Part shown: positions 1 to 8,759 of the stretch, piece after piece
Position numbering within the stretch: position 1 is the stretch's first letter
Layout of the letters: each line of letters opens with the position of its first letter
Source of the DNA: Rhizophagus irregularis
Lineage: Eukaryota; Glomeromycota; Glomeromycetes; Glomerales; Glomeraceae
DNA: 64,000 nt
Reading direction: 5' to 3'
Assembly (NCBI RefSeq): GCF_026210795.1
Contig: NC_089429.1
Location: forward strand, 4,030,001 to 4,094,000
Translations under genes and position numbers: made by a program
Notes under the pieces: generated by a model
What the model was told of the DNA's origin: nothing
What the model saw: only the letters and a program-made list of their open reading frames with translations
The model's database searches: none

Positions 1-126
1 CATAGTTGTCTTACCCGAGTCAGAACTTCCTGCTACGGCAAGACGGAAAGGCCATGATGGGGCAAACTCATTACCCTGTCTCGAGTCGGTCGTGTACTCG
101 TCCAAATTGTATACATAAAGATCCAT
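1..126 (-). CDS. Packaging-ATPase-like P-loop protein, N-terminus only
   Basis: A reading frame starts at ATG 126-124 on the minus strand and runs off the left edge of the window, so only 42 residues are visible. Near the end it has a hydrophobic strand (about residues 27-33, FRLAVAG) followed by a Walker A loop, G33-S-S-D-S-G38-K39-T40-T41. A short N-terminal segment followed at once by a P-loop is what the FtsK/HerA-like DNA-packaging ATPases of Maverick/Polinton elements and related large DNA viruses look like. The neighbouring integrase and zinc-ribbon genes fit that reading. The Walker B motif and the rest of the protein are outside the window, so a different P-loop NTPase is possible. 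It is transcribed divergently from the coiled-coil gene at 158. Confidence 0.6.
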   Translation of the reverse strand, partial: MDLYVYNLDEYTTDSRQGNEFAPSWPFRLAVAGSSDSGKTTM

Positions 127-157
127 TTGAATTTTATTCTATCTTAGTTTAAATACG
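127..157. promoter_or_regulatory. 31 bp divergent intergenic region
   Basis: Only 31 bases separate the start codon of the minus-strand P-loop gene (ATG 126-124) from that of the plus-strand coiled-coil gene (ATG 158). Any upstream promoter elements must overlap the opposite gene or lie within this very short AT-rich stretch. I see no clear TATA element. Confidence 0.4.
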
Positions 158-862
158 ATGTCGACACCAATTGCAATTTATACTCCTTCAGAGCCTACTG
201 GACCGCCTCCTAGGGATTTGCGTGATATGAATAATATACCATTAGTTGCGGTAATTAAGGATCTAACAGATTTTTTAACTGTCAGTGATCGCATGGTTGT
301 TAATCGAGATGTACAAAATGCAAACCATCGTCTTAAACATGCTCTTAATTTATTAATTCATCGCTGTAGAGAAACATACGAAGAACGCGATATATTAAAA
401 GCAGAACGTGATCGATCTCGAAAAGAACGTGATGAATTACAAGATGAACTCGAGGTTCAAACGGGTTTGTTAGGTCTTACACAAGATGAGCTAAATAACG
501 TACAAGATACTATTACTAGTTTAGAAGCTAATTTGGCTGAATTGGAACATGAGTTTGGTGGTATGCGGACGACTAATCGTCGTCTTCAGCAGCAATATAA
601 TCTTATGAGAGGAGAACGTAATAGAGCTATAGGTGAACGTAATAGAGCTATAGGCGAGCGTGATGTGGCACGAAATCGGCTTGTATATGCCAATAATCGG
701 GTTCTTTTTGGAATTCGGACATTGGGACGTCTTAGGAATCGACTTTTCCAACAAATAGCCGCTCTGCGTATCCAAGTACAATGGTTTCGGATTAGACAAT
801 TGAACCCTCCTCCACCTCCTCTCAACCATCCACAAAATACGATATGGCTGCCGTTGGTATAG
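158..862 (+). CDS. Coiled-coil protein upstream of gag
   Basis: A 234-residue frame. The central part (about residues 60-180) is a long charged heptad-like coiled coil, including a short exact internal repeat (GERNRAI twice, about residues 149-164). The C-terminus has a proline run (five prolines near residue 217). The frame ends at TAG 860-862 and overlaps the start of the gag-like gene (ATG 844) by 19 bases in another frame, the overlap style of compact viral genomes. I do not recognise a catalytic domain. A structural or scaffold role is inference from the coiled coil and position. Confidence 0.65.
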   Translation: MSTPIAIYTPSEPTGPPPRDLRDMNNIPLVAVIKDLTDFLTVSDRMVVNRDVQNANHRLKHALNLLIHRCRETYEERDILKAERDRSRKERDELQDELEVQTGLLGLTQDELNNVQDTITSLEANLAELEHEFGGMRTTNRRLQQQYNLMRGERNRAIGERNRAIGERDVARNRLVYANNRVLFGIRTLGRLRNRLFQQIAALRIQVQWFRIRQLNPPPPPLNHPQNTIWLPLV

Positions 863-2064
863 CTGCCCCCATATTTCATGGTCGGGAAGATGAAGATCTT
901 AATCTTTTTATTGATAACTTTTTAGGGTATATTAATACCGTTGGTATTGATCCATTGGACGATGCCGGTGCGCCTCCGGGTCGGGTGCGAGCAATGGGGG
1001 TTCTTCGTAGCTGTATGAGAGATGAAGCGGCGAGGTGGTTTGATGCAGAACTTACTGGAAAAAATTGGGAACTCTCGAATATTCGGTTAGTGGCTACTGC
1101 AAATGGTGGAGCCGGTGCTACTCGCCGAGCGTTCAGAGCTTTAGCTGTTCCTGAGGTTGCTAATGGATTACATGTTGTACTACTTACTCCCGGGTCTGAT
1201 GCTGATGTATATTCAAGGGTTGCAGGTAATGCGGCGAGAACCGTTGGAGAAACATTTTTCCCATCACGCGCTGATATCGTTAGAACGAATTTTAAAGTTG
1301 AAGAGCAGTGGAGGCGTGCGGGCGGACGTCCTACTCATCAACCCGTTAATGGGTTGGGAGATCATGGAGGTCCATTCAATGCTGCTGCCCAGAATCAACC
1401 GATAGTCTTACAGGGGATTCTCCTGGATCAAGCATTTATGCATATGCGCACAAATTTTCCAACCGTCGTGGAAGAAAGACTTCAAATACGATTTAGTAAC
1501 CTTTACCAGGAACAAGGTGAACCTGTTCGATCTTACTATAAGCGAGTTGAGAGGGCTGGGGATATTGTAGGATATAATCGAATTATGGTTACTGACCAGT
1601 TCTATAGAGGACTTTTGCCGGAAAACGTTATTGAAGCTTCCAGAATCGGGGCGGCACCTCTTAATATATTAATCGATAGATTGAGTGATCTTGAGCGACG
1701 AAAGGGCGAAATGTTCTATGGATTACAAAGGCGTCAGGGTATTGAAAAAGCTAAAAAAGAGGAATTGGCTGGCTATACTCATCCCGTGACTCCACATGAA
1801 GGTGCTGTAATACAAAGGTCAACAGACGTTATTACTCAAGAACGATTACAAGAATTGCTCCAGCCGCAGCCGAGGAACTTACCAAGAACTTCCAGGCACA
1901 ATTTAAACAATTACAAGCATCTAAGCCAGTTCGTAAACCACCGGTCTATAGACAACAGATTAAACCTATTCGGCCGAAGCCACGGCCACGCGTTGTTCAG
2001 GATCATCAGGATCCGCGATTGGGATGATGGTTATGTAGATCATGATGTTGGTGATGACCCCTGA
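844..2064 (+). CDS. Retrotransposon gag-like capsid protein
   Basis: A 406-residue frame. Residues about 10-75 start like Ty3-type gag proteins (a F-x-G-x-E-D-E entry, then R-x-x-A-x-x-W-F-x-x-E near residue 60). Residues about 205-290 contain the usual R-F-x-x-L-x-Q-x-x-G-x-x-V-R-x-Y-x-x-R helix region and Y-x-x-G-L. The 406-residue reading is probably not the native C-terminus: from about 1857 a different frame gives a basic, proline-rich, nucleocapsid-like tail, and the original frame re-emerges near 2010. Single-base indels are likely near 1857 and 2010. There is no CCHC knuckle. No reverse transcriptase follows, so this is a gag gene without a pol, inside a Maverick-like gene set. Confidence 0.65.
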   Translation: MAAVGIAAPIFHGREDEDLNLFIDNFLGYINTVGIDPLDDAGAPPGRVRAMGVLRSCMRDEAARWFDAELTGKNWELSNIRLVATANGGAGATRRAFRALAVPEVANGLHVVLLTPGSDADVYSRVAGNAARTVGETFFPSRADIVRTNFKVEEQWRRAGGRPTHQPVNGLGDHGGPFNAAAQNQPIVLQGILLDQAFMHMRTNFPTVVEERLQIRFSNLYQEQGEPVRSYYKRVERAGDIVGYNRIMVTDQFYRGLLPENVIEASRIGAAPLNILIDRLSDLERRKGEMFYGLQRRQGIEKAKKEELAGYTHPVTPHEGAVIQRSTDVITQERLQELLQPQPRNLPRTSRHNLNNYKHLSQFVNHRSIDNRLNLFGRSHGHALFRIIRIRDWDDGYVDHDVGDDP

Positions 2065-2332
2065 TGCTCCTGAATGGACTAGTGATGATGATCAACATGT
2101 TATTGATCTTATTATGGGATATGAGACGTCTAAAAGATTTCCAAAGCGACTTCAGAAGGCTAAAGATAGACGCGATGATTTGGAATTAGCCCGAGCAATG
2201 AGAAACCTCGATCTTAATGATGATGCTATGGATATTGATACTAATACCGCGAGTTTTGATGACTTGAAAATTGTTCCTGATGAGGAAGGTGGTTTTCGGA
2301 TTTGTGCGGTTCGAAGTACAAAAAAAAAGTAA
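2042..2332 (+). CDS. Acidic C-terminal segment of gag or linker before protease
   Basis: This 96-codon frame overlaps the gag frame by 23 bases and is very probably its continuation: one base removed in the CCCC run near 2060 joins them. It is acidic (stretches of D and a DDAMDID motif) and ends at an A9 run (2323-2331), where the stop codon appears. The same acidic M-D-I-D motif recurs in the protease frame downstream (near 2620), which suggests an ancient duplicated linker. It was probably once part of a single gag-protease polyprotein. It has no recognisable domain of its own. Confidence 0.45.
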   Translation: MMLVMTPDAPEWTSDDDQHVIDLIMGYETSKRFPKRLQKAKDRRDDLELARAMRNLDLNDDAMDIDTNTASFDDLKIVPDEEGGFRICAVRSTKKK

Positions 2333-3051
2333 ACTCGGATAAGGGTGTAAGTATCTCGAAACTTCTTAAATCTGTTCCAAAAAAATCAGTTAAAATGACT
2401 CCTATTAAGATTCCTGTGAAGGTTACTAGTAGTAAGCCCACACTTATAAAAGCCGTCACCAAAAATGATTCATTAAGTTTATTAAGGTCTGCAGATTTTA
2501 GAAAATTACTCCGCGAGATTCTTCGGGAAGAATTAAAGTCTGCTCGTAAAAGTACGGAGATTCCGGAAGACCTAGTTGAGGAAAAACAAGAAGAGGATAT
2601 CAGGGAAGATGATCCGATGGATATTGACATAGCTCGTTTGGAGAATACTAAAGATCTTTTAGCGCTGGATGGGGAGGTCAATGGGATAGCAATTCAGTGT
2701 TTAGCAGACACTTGTGCTAACGCGTCTTTTATTCAGAGGGAAGCCGCTGAAGAATTAGGGTTGAATATCGACAAGAGTATTACACATAACATATCCGGCG
2801 CTCCGGGTTCTGGTAGGACATTCGGCATGGTAAAAGGTGTGTCAATCAAACTAACCCCTGATTGTGTAATCACTGAGAATCTCGCGGTTTTAAGCGATTA
2901 CAAGCATAGGGAGATTGGATTGAGCCGGACGTGTCTGAAACGTTACAATTATGATGTCCATGAATCACGTGAACATATCGCCCTTACTTGTAATGAGAAG
3001 AATGTTTTTATCCCGATAGTTTCTGACGTGAATCGAGGAGACAAAAAATAG
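2302..3051 (+). CDS. Retropepsin-like aspartic protease
   Basis: A 249-residue frame. The first ~125 residues are a lysine-rich then acidic linker. The protease-like fold starts near residue 122 (L-D-G-x-V-N-G) and has the active-site strand as A-D136-T137-C138-A139-N, where the usual D-[ST]-G-A has cysteine in place of glycine. The later part (about residues 205-240) matches the C-terminal half of gypsy-type proteases, including a degenerate copy of the usual I-L-G motif. The Asp is kept but Gly is lost, so activity is uncertain. Its in-frame joining to gag needs a one-base shift at the A9 run at 2323-2331. No RT or RNase H follows: the next genes are on the other strand. Confidence 0.6.
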   Translation: MCGSKYKKKVNSDKGVSISKLLKSVPKKSVKMTPIKIPVKVTSSKPTLIKAVTKNDSLSLLRSADFRKLLREILREELKSARKSTEIPEDLVEEKQEEDIREDDPMDIDIARLENTKDLLALDGEVNGIAIQCLADTCANASFIQREAAEELGLNIDKSITHNISGAPGSGRTFGMVKGVSIKLTPDCVITENLAVLSDYKHREIGLSRTCLKRYNYDVHESREHIALTCNEKNVFIPIVSDVNRGDKK

Positions 3052-3065
3052 GGAATATTTATTTT

Positions 3066-3476
3066 TTATTCCCAAAACTTGCGGATTAAGGCAGGGACAT
3101 CCTCCTCCAACCGGTCAGCGGGTTCCCAAGTGGCTTCGGTATCTGGGTATCGTTCCCACTTGACTAGATACTGGTCTCGACCCTTCCTGATGCGATGCCG
3201 GAGTATCCGCTCAGGTACAAATCTTTCGGGTTGCCCTCTTATCACGGAGTCAGGTGGGGGATATTCATTTTCTGGAACAATCTGCAACTCTTTTCGGGTG
3301 TACGCACATCTGGATACACCTAGTCGCCCGTGTGGTCCAAAGAAGATACGTAGGAGGTTGTTCGGGTGAGAGTATCATTTTTTTGATGACACGAATATTG
3401 GGATTCCATCTTATGTCACCTGTACGAAATTTTCCATGAAGTTTATTACCGAGTACTGAGATAGGTTCATCTAACT
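3066..3476 (-). pseudogene. Integrase C-terminus with chromodomain, frameshifted
   Basis: Continuing from the integrase core at 3477, the minus strand encodes first a strand-rich segment typical of Maverick integrase C-termini (G-K-F-R-x-G-D, then P-P-T-Y-L-L) and finally a chromodomain in the frame 3287-3066. The chromodomain has the aromatic and acidic residues expected (Q-Y-L-V-K-W-E-R-Y, then T-W-E-P). Two one-base frame changes are needed, one right after 3480 and one near 3340, to read it as one protein. Chromodomains on integrases are known in chromoviral Ty3 elements and in Mavericks/Polintons. Here the absence of an RT favours the Maverick type. Confidence 0.6.
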
Positions 3477-4193
3477 TTACTTTCGGACACGCGTTCCTTC
3501 AGAGAGAAGGTCCGTCTTTTTTGACACTTTTGGTGATCCAGTCGGAATGTCTGGGGGATTTCTTTGCCAGATTTCATCTATTTTACTAACCACATCATGG
3601 AAATCTTCTGACCATTCCACGGATGTCACCCCGGTCTTCAACTCCTGTGCTACCATTCGTTTGAGAAGGGGTTCTTGAATAGCTTGGATAGCTCGTTCAG
3701 CGTATGATTGCTGTTTGTGTCTTCCCGGTTCTCCAAACCTCATCATCACCCCTAGGCTGTTCAGGAAAAAATCACGTACCTGATCATTGGTGAATTCTGA
3801 TCCAGAGTCTGTCTCTATTCGATGTGTTGGTGGCTTAATGCGATTTCTTCTGTAGATTTTAACAAATCCATTGAGAACCCTATTTGCAGTTTTATCCTTT
3901 AGGGGTTCTGCGTCGACTCGTTTACCCGCGACTTCCACCAATACGAGGAAATAGTGGAATCCTTTGGGGTCGACTGGCATCTCTGCGAGATCTGCCTGAT
4001 GCGTCGCATTTGGTTTCCATACAACTACTCGTGGACGCTCTGATGACTTCTCCTTTAGGGGCTTTTTGTATAGGTTGTAGTGCTCCTCACCTTTTAGAAT
4101 TCGTGCTGGTACTCCGGAGAGATTGTAGTATTTGTAGTAATTCTCTAATTGCGACATATTACGACAAATTAAAGGAAAGATTTTGGACTTCAA
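3477..4193 (-). CDS. DDE integrase core (rve family), Maverick-like
   Basis: A 238-residue frame starting at ATG 4193 (an alternative start, MSQLEN, lies 12 codons on). The catalytic triad is D68 (H-Q-A-D-L-A), D129 (E-T-D-S-G-S-E-F) and E166 (Y-A-E-R-A-I), spaced D-x60-D-x36-E. This is the retroviral-type integrase fold used by Ty3 elements, Ginger and Maverick/Polinton elements to insert DNA. The Q-A-D-L entry and the lack of a HHCC zinc finger and of an RT gene point to the Maverick type. The frame breaks at its end by one base and continues in the C-terminal fragment at 3066-3476. Its start codon lies 8 bp from that of the divergent zinc-ribbon gene. Confidence 0.7.
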   Translation of the reverse strand: MKSKIFPLICRNMSQLENYYKYYNLSGVPARILKGEEHYNLYKKPLKEKSSERPRVVVWKPNATHQADLAEMPVDPKGFHYFLVLVEVAGKRVDAEPLKDKTANRVLNGFVKIYRRNRIKPPTHRIETDSGSEFTNDQVRDFFLNSLGVMMRFGEPGRHKQQSYAERAIQAIQEPLLKRMVAQELKTGVTSVEWSEDFHDVVSKIDEIWQRNPPDIPTGSPKVSKKTDLLSEGTRVRK

Positions 4194-4201
4194 ATCTTAA
4201 A

Positions 4202-4534
4202 ATGACACGATTTTACTGCCTAAAGTGTAAGAAGGAAACCGAGACTGCTAGTGAAATACAAGATATGACCACAAATGGGCGTTACCGGCTGCATGGCGAT
4301 TGCACAGTTTGTGGTATGCATATGAATACTTTTACTGGGATAGACTGGGTTATCAAAAAGAAAACCAAGGAGAAGAAAAAAGAAACTGCGGCTAAAAGAC
4401 ATCAGACGGCGTACAATCGGCAATGCAAAAAACTCGGGCAGAAAATCTTAGATTCTGATGACACGTGTAAGCAGTGTATTGATAAATGCCTTAAGGAGGC
4501 AAAAAGAGGAAGACGGATTAGTACCGCCTTCTAA
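4202..4534 (+). CDS. Small zinc-ribbon protein, virus-like
   Basis: I chose ATG 4202 although the frame is open further upstream, because the upstream part overlaps the integrase antisense. The 110-residue product starts at once with F-Y-C6-x2-C9, has T-x-N-G-R at residues 23-27 and C34-x2-C37-G, then a lysine-rich middle and another C-x2-C near residues 92-95. This C-x2-C / T-x-N-G-R / C-x2-C-G layout is that of the small zinc-ribbon proteins found in polintoviruses, adintoviruses and other DNA viruses (DUF5679-like). It probably binds nucleic acid. Its stop codon overlaps that of the convergent gene at 4531. Confidence 0.55.
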   Translation: MTRFYCLKCKKETETASEIQDMTTNGRYRLHGDCTVCGMHMNTFTGIDWVIKKKTKEKKKETAAKRHQTAYNRQCKKLGQKILDSDDTCKQCIDKCLKEAKRGRRISTAF

Positions 4535-5046
4535 AAGTATTCCTCATCATCCGAGTCATCGAGAGATACCTCTCCATCATCTGATTCATCGTCCGAGTCA
4601 TCAAGAGTGCGGCCTTCCTTAAGCAATTGGATGTTGTACGTTATTTGAGTCCATTTCTCCCAGTCGGACTCTTGCGTTATAAAGCCACATCTGAGAAGAG
4701 CTCTTTCTACTGCCACCATTCCTGCGAACCTAGTGTATTTTTTCTGATCGGCTTCATTGAAATTGCCAATGGCCTCCCTGTAGTAGTCTACTGCCTGTTT
4801 GTATACCTCCTCAGCTTCTTTATATCGCTTCCACAACTCGGCTTTACAACCGTTGTACCAGAGTCTGTTTATCTTGAGATGTTTTCCGAATTCTTTGATC
4901 GGAAGGTTTCTGACCATCTCTCTTACTATGTCCGGGTCGTTGAAGGGCGAAGCCTGCATTTGGATCCATTTACGGATTCCATAGATGTCTACAAGATCGA
5001 GACCAAGATCTTCGGCAAGAGAAGTGGCGGCGTGTAAGTTTATCAT
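4531..5046 (-). CDS. Unrecognised helical protein with acidic tail
   Basis: A 171-residue frame starting at 5046. Residues about 1-130 look all-helical. A Y-K-E-A-E-E-V-Y-K-Q-A-x-D-Y-Y-x-E-A segment near residue 76 resembles a single tetratricopeptide-type helix pair but is not a convincing TPR array. The last ~25 residues are strongly acidic with two D-D-S-D-D-E repeats. It is the outermost gene of the Maverick-like block, and its stop overlaps the zinc-ribbon stop tail to tail. No function assigned. Confidence 0.5.
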   Translation of the reverse strand: MINLHAATSLAEDLGLDLVDIYGIRKWIQMQASPFNDPDIVREMVRNLPIKEFGKHLKINRLWYNGCKAELWKRYKEAEEVYKQAVDYYREAIGNFNEADQKKYTRFAGMVAVERALLRCGFITQESDWEKWTQITYNIQLLKEGRTLDDSDDESDDGEVSLDDSDDEEYF

Positions 5047-5539
5047 TGTATGTTACTTATAGTTACCTAATCTTCAATTGCCGAATGTATTTTTTCCAAA
5101 GATCCGCGCTTCTACCCGGTTATCTCTCTGTGGCTTTACAGACCTTCTAGGGGCTATTAACCTACCTGTTTACTCGGTTTGCTATCTCACTGCTTCCGAC
5201 AGATGAATAGACTGAATCCTGATCATATGACAGATCTATGACAGAATGACAGATCTGGGGGGGTAAAATCAAAACTTTTTTCTGGGAGTATCACCTCTCC
5301 CGATTTTTCTGAAACATCTGTCATATCCGTCATATCTGTCATACCCCTCTGATTCTATCGTATTTTCCTCTCTTTTCCCTTATTTCATTCTTTTTTAGTA
5401 TATTATTATATGACAGATGTTAATGACAGATAGTGACAGATATAGGGGATTCCTACCCCACGGAGGGGAGATGTAGGTACTGCGAGGCCCCTGGCCGAGG
5501 TGGGTTGAGCGTAGCGAGACACACTACCAGCCCGACGAC
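5047..5539. other. Probable terminus of the Maverick-like element and GC-richer flank
   Basis: No gene seen. From about 5220 to 5450 the octamer TGACAGAT and its complement recur many times in both orientations, with an inverted block (CTGTCATA repeats at 5318-5345 against TGACAGAT at 5408-5445). Such repeats are expected near element termini. 5455-5539 is a GC-richer patch unlike its surroundings. The exact element end cannot be fixed because the other terminus is outside the window. Confidence 0.3.
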
Positions 5540-6087
5540 AGTCTGCCTCCTATACTGTTTGCCGTCGTGCATAGTGTGTTATAGGAAAAGGCGGACTTGA
5601 ATTATATAGGTGTAAGCTTATGTTATATAGGCGTAAAGCTTATATAATTAACGCAATGAAAATCCTTTAATCAAAGGTTAAAATAGGCATGATGGGATAT
5701 TCTCATATATCATGAGCTCTGTCTGTTCGAAGTGTCGTTTTATATATAATTAAGTAGGCTTAAGTTGTAAGTAACTTTTTTATAACATTGATTATTGGAG
5801 AATGGAGAATTAAGTGGCAAAAATAATTTTTAGTTTGTAAGACTTTAACTCCATACCAACTTGTGTGTGTTTGGCGTATATTTTATTCCCTAACCCTTAG
5901 ACCCACTCGTGGGTTGGTAGGTTGCTTTGCACTTCTTGCAGCCTATCTTTAATGGGTTTTAGGTCCACGTTTGCCCATTTAAAATTTATTAAACAGGATG
6001 TCATTCGTCTAAACACATTGCAACGTTTGTTGATGAAGCTATAATTGTCTAATAAAAGTTCGCTTTGCCAGGCAATTTATGGTGGAT

Positions 6088-6393
6088 TCAATGGATCAAA
6101 TTACAAACAACAATAATGCAGTCATATGAGAATTCCAGGCCAAAGAATAAGGGTGAATTGTCAAAGTTGAAAATATATTTGTATTTTTTTTTTAAAGCCG
6201 TCATTCTCATGAACTTTTTCATTGTATCCCTAAGTTCAATGATTTTGGTAATAATGAAACTGCAGTTGTTTACAGGGGTTTCCCGCCAAACTTCTGAGGT
6301 GAATTTATGTCTGGTGTTTTCGAATCTACTTATCCTTTTTGCAATAGAGTCATAGCGAGTCTTCTTAAAGCGTACCTGTGACATCCCATCCAA
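6088..6393 (-). CDS. Short open frame conserved in both arms (left copy)
   Basis: A 101-codon frame, unrecognised. It has basic and hydrophobic patches but no domain I can name. The right-arm copy at 13,115-13,420 differs at only a few residues, but the arms are so similar that this says little about selection. It could be a terminal exon of a degraded gene: the sequence just before it (toward higher coordinates) ends CACAG. Confidence 0.2.
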   Translation of the reverse strand: MDGMSQVRFKKTRYDSIAKRISRFENTRHKFTSEVWRETPVNNCSFIITKIIELRDTMKKFMRMTALKKKYKYIFNFDNSPLFFGLEFSYDCIIVVCNLIH

Positions 6394-6839
6394 TTTGGGC
6401 AGTGTCGCTGAATCTAAAGCAAGGTACCCGGTTAATCCTCAACTTTGGGTTGATGAGTTATGATTCTGGAGTATTAAGGCATAATGTTTTGACTTACATT
6501 ACCAATTTAACTCATAATTCTAATTTATTGAATTAGTTTATTATAGATTTATTGATATTTTTTTTTATCTGTTATATAATATTTAAACTAATGTATACTT
6601 TATCTGTAATTAAAATTGTTATTGTAATAAATAATCGGTAACTTAAATCTATTGAAATTAACTTTTAAATTAGATTACAAATTATTAAAATATTATAAAA
6701 TTGAATTTAACGATATTTGATTGATTTGATATTTTTAAAGGTAAATTCAATATTTATAGATAATATCATTTTGATATTATTTTGATACTGAATTAATATT
6801 AAAATAATATTATATTGATATTGCATTTATTAAAAAAAA

Positions 6840-7338
6840 ATCATTATTGTTATAACAATATCAAAATGATATCGTTTCGTTATATCAAAACGATATCATA
6901 TTAATATCGTATTTACTTTCTATTTTTCATTATTGTTATAACAATATCGAAATATCGAAATGATATCGATTTGATGTTTCGTCAATATCGTTATGATGTC
7001 GATTAGATAATTATAAAGTGATATCTTTACAATATCATATTGATATTGAATTAATGTTGGAACGATATCATATTAATATCATATTTACTTTCTATTTTTC
7101 ATTATTGTTATAACAATATCGAAATGATATCGATTTGATGTTTCGTCAATATCGTTATGATGTCGATTAGATAATTATAAAGTGATATCTTTACGATATC
7201 ATATTGATATTGAATTAATGTTGGAACGATATCATATTAATATCGTATTTACTTTCTATTTTTCATTATTGTTATAACAATATCGAAATGATATCAATTT
7301 GATGTTTCGTCAATATCGTTATGATGTCGATTAGATAA
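6840..7338. repeat. 164 bp tandem repeat, left arm
   Basis: Units rich in GATATC-type palindromes recur with a 164 bp period (for example the same position of the unit at 7021 and 7185). The same unit occurs in the right arm and, with an 8 bp longer form, at 31,380-31,795. Confidence 0.8.
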
Positions 7339-7720
7339 CATCACGAAGTTGATCAAATGTTAGACATGTATTCATCAAACACAAATTATTTAATAAATGC
7401 TTAAATTTTGTATTTACTGAATGCTTAATGTTTTATGAATACCTATTTGTATTTAAAATCAGTATTTAGTTATCATTATAATAGATTACAAATTAAATAT
7501 TTATCATTAAATACTTTATAATTGCTGCTTTAACAAAACGCTTAAAAAATATTTTAGATTAATACTTATTAATTGCTATGAAAAAAAATACCAATTAAGC
7601 ATTTGAATTTATCATTAAAAAGGTATAAAATATGGGCATTTAAATTTTATTATTTTTTATATTAAGCCTTAGAGGCTTTTCATAAGTACCTTTAGTATAA
7701 TAATATAAACTTTGACTTAG
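7339..7720. other. AT-rich stretch, nothing recognised
   Basis: Very AT-rich sequence with no coding potential or clear repeat. Confidence 0.5.
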
Positions 7721-7723
7721 TGC

Positions 7724-8750
7724 TTCGAACAGGTCAGGTGATTTCAGGTGACCTGATCAGGTTGTCCTGAAATAATAATGAAAGCTTCAACCTGACCTGG
7801 TTGACCTGTTAACCTGAAAATAAAAAACATAGTTTTTCATTTTTTATTTATTAAAAATGCCAGTTTATGGCATTTTTCATATTTATTTATGAAAAAAACG
7901 CCATTCTGGCGTTTTTTCACTTTTATTTCTTTTATTTACAAAAAATGCTGGTTTATGGCATTTTTTCACATTTATTTATGAGAAAAAACGCCATTCCGGC
8001 ATTTTTTCACTTTTATTTATAAGAAATGCCAGTTTATGGCATTTTTCTCATATTTATTTATGAAAAATGCTGGTTTATGGCATTTTTTATCATATTTATT
8101 TATGAAAAATACCGGTTTATGGCATTTTTTTCATATTTATTTATGAAAAAAATGCCATTCTGGCATTTTTCACTTTTTTTTATAAAAAATGCCGATTTAT
8201 GGCATTTTTTTCATATTCATTTATAAAAAAAATGCCATTCTGGCGTTTTTTCACATTTTTTAATGAAAAATGCCAGGCCGTGACATTTTTTCATAATTAT
8301 TTATGAAAAAAAATGCCATTCTGGCATTTTTTCACTTCTATTTATGAAAAATGCCGGCTTATGGCATTTTCATTATTTTTTATGAAAAAAAAAGCCATTC
8401 TGGCGTTTTTTCACTTCTATTTTGAAAAATGCCAGCTTATGGCATTTTCATTATTTTTTATGAAAAAAAAAATGCCATTCCAGCGTTTTTTAACTTTAAT
8501 ACCAGTTTATGGCATTTTTTTCACTTTTATTTATGAAAAATGCCAGTTTGTGGCATTTTTTCATTATTTTTTATGAAAAAAAGCCAATCGGCGTTTTTTC
8601 ACTTTTTATTTATGAATAATTACCCATCCTGAAAAAATCAGATTAACCAACTGACCTGACCTATTCAGGTCAAAGGTTCGGTACAGGTCACCTGATCTGA
8701 TTCAACCTGAAAAAAAGTTTCGCCAGTTGACCCGATCTGAAGGAAAAATG
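7724..8750. mobile_element. Foldback element with CAGGT ends and hairpin satellite core
   Basis: Both ends are dense in CAGGT/ACCTG motifs in both orientations (7729-7815 and 8630-8735). The middle (7850-8620) is a tandem array of short hairpins made of TGCCAG...TATGGCA-type palindromes spaced by TTTATTTATG. The left end (GTGCTTCGAACAGGTCAGG) resembles the terminal repeat of the element at 59,827. It is non-coding, and the short frames across it are repeat artefacts. It is probably an old, eroded relative of that element. Confidence 0.55.
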
Positions 8751-8759
8751 TCTTAATTC

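Larger units (their letters stand above)
5540..7338. repeat. Left arm of 8.4 kb inverted repeat
   Basis: Starting AGTCTGCCTCC at 5540, this ~1.8 kb arm is repeated as its reverse complement, ending GGAGGCAGACT at 13,961. By eye the arms differ at only a few percent of positions. The inner end consists of 164 bp tandem units that differ in number between the arms. The outer flanks show no obvious target duplication. The arm carries a ~100-codon frame (6088-6393) that is also present in the right arm. Confidence 0.85.

Noticed and set aside
3884..4201. Upstream extension of the zinc-ribbon frame
   Set aside because: It is antisense to the integrase catalytic core; the virus-like start M-x-x-F-Y-C at 4202 is more credible.
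5455..5539. GC-rich patch considered as a tRNA or rRNA fragment
   Set aside because: No cloverleaf or TTCRA box could be made out, and no rRNA core motif recognised.
7850..8620. Regular short palindromes spaced by similar sequence, CRISPR-like at first sight
   Set aside because: The spacers are themselves repeats (TTTATTTATG), hairpin sequences drift, and the context is a foldback transposon in a eukaryote.
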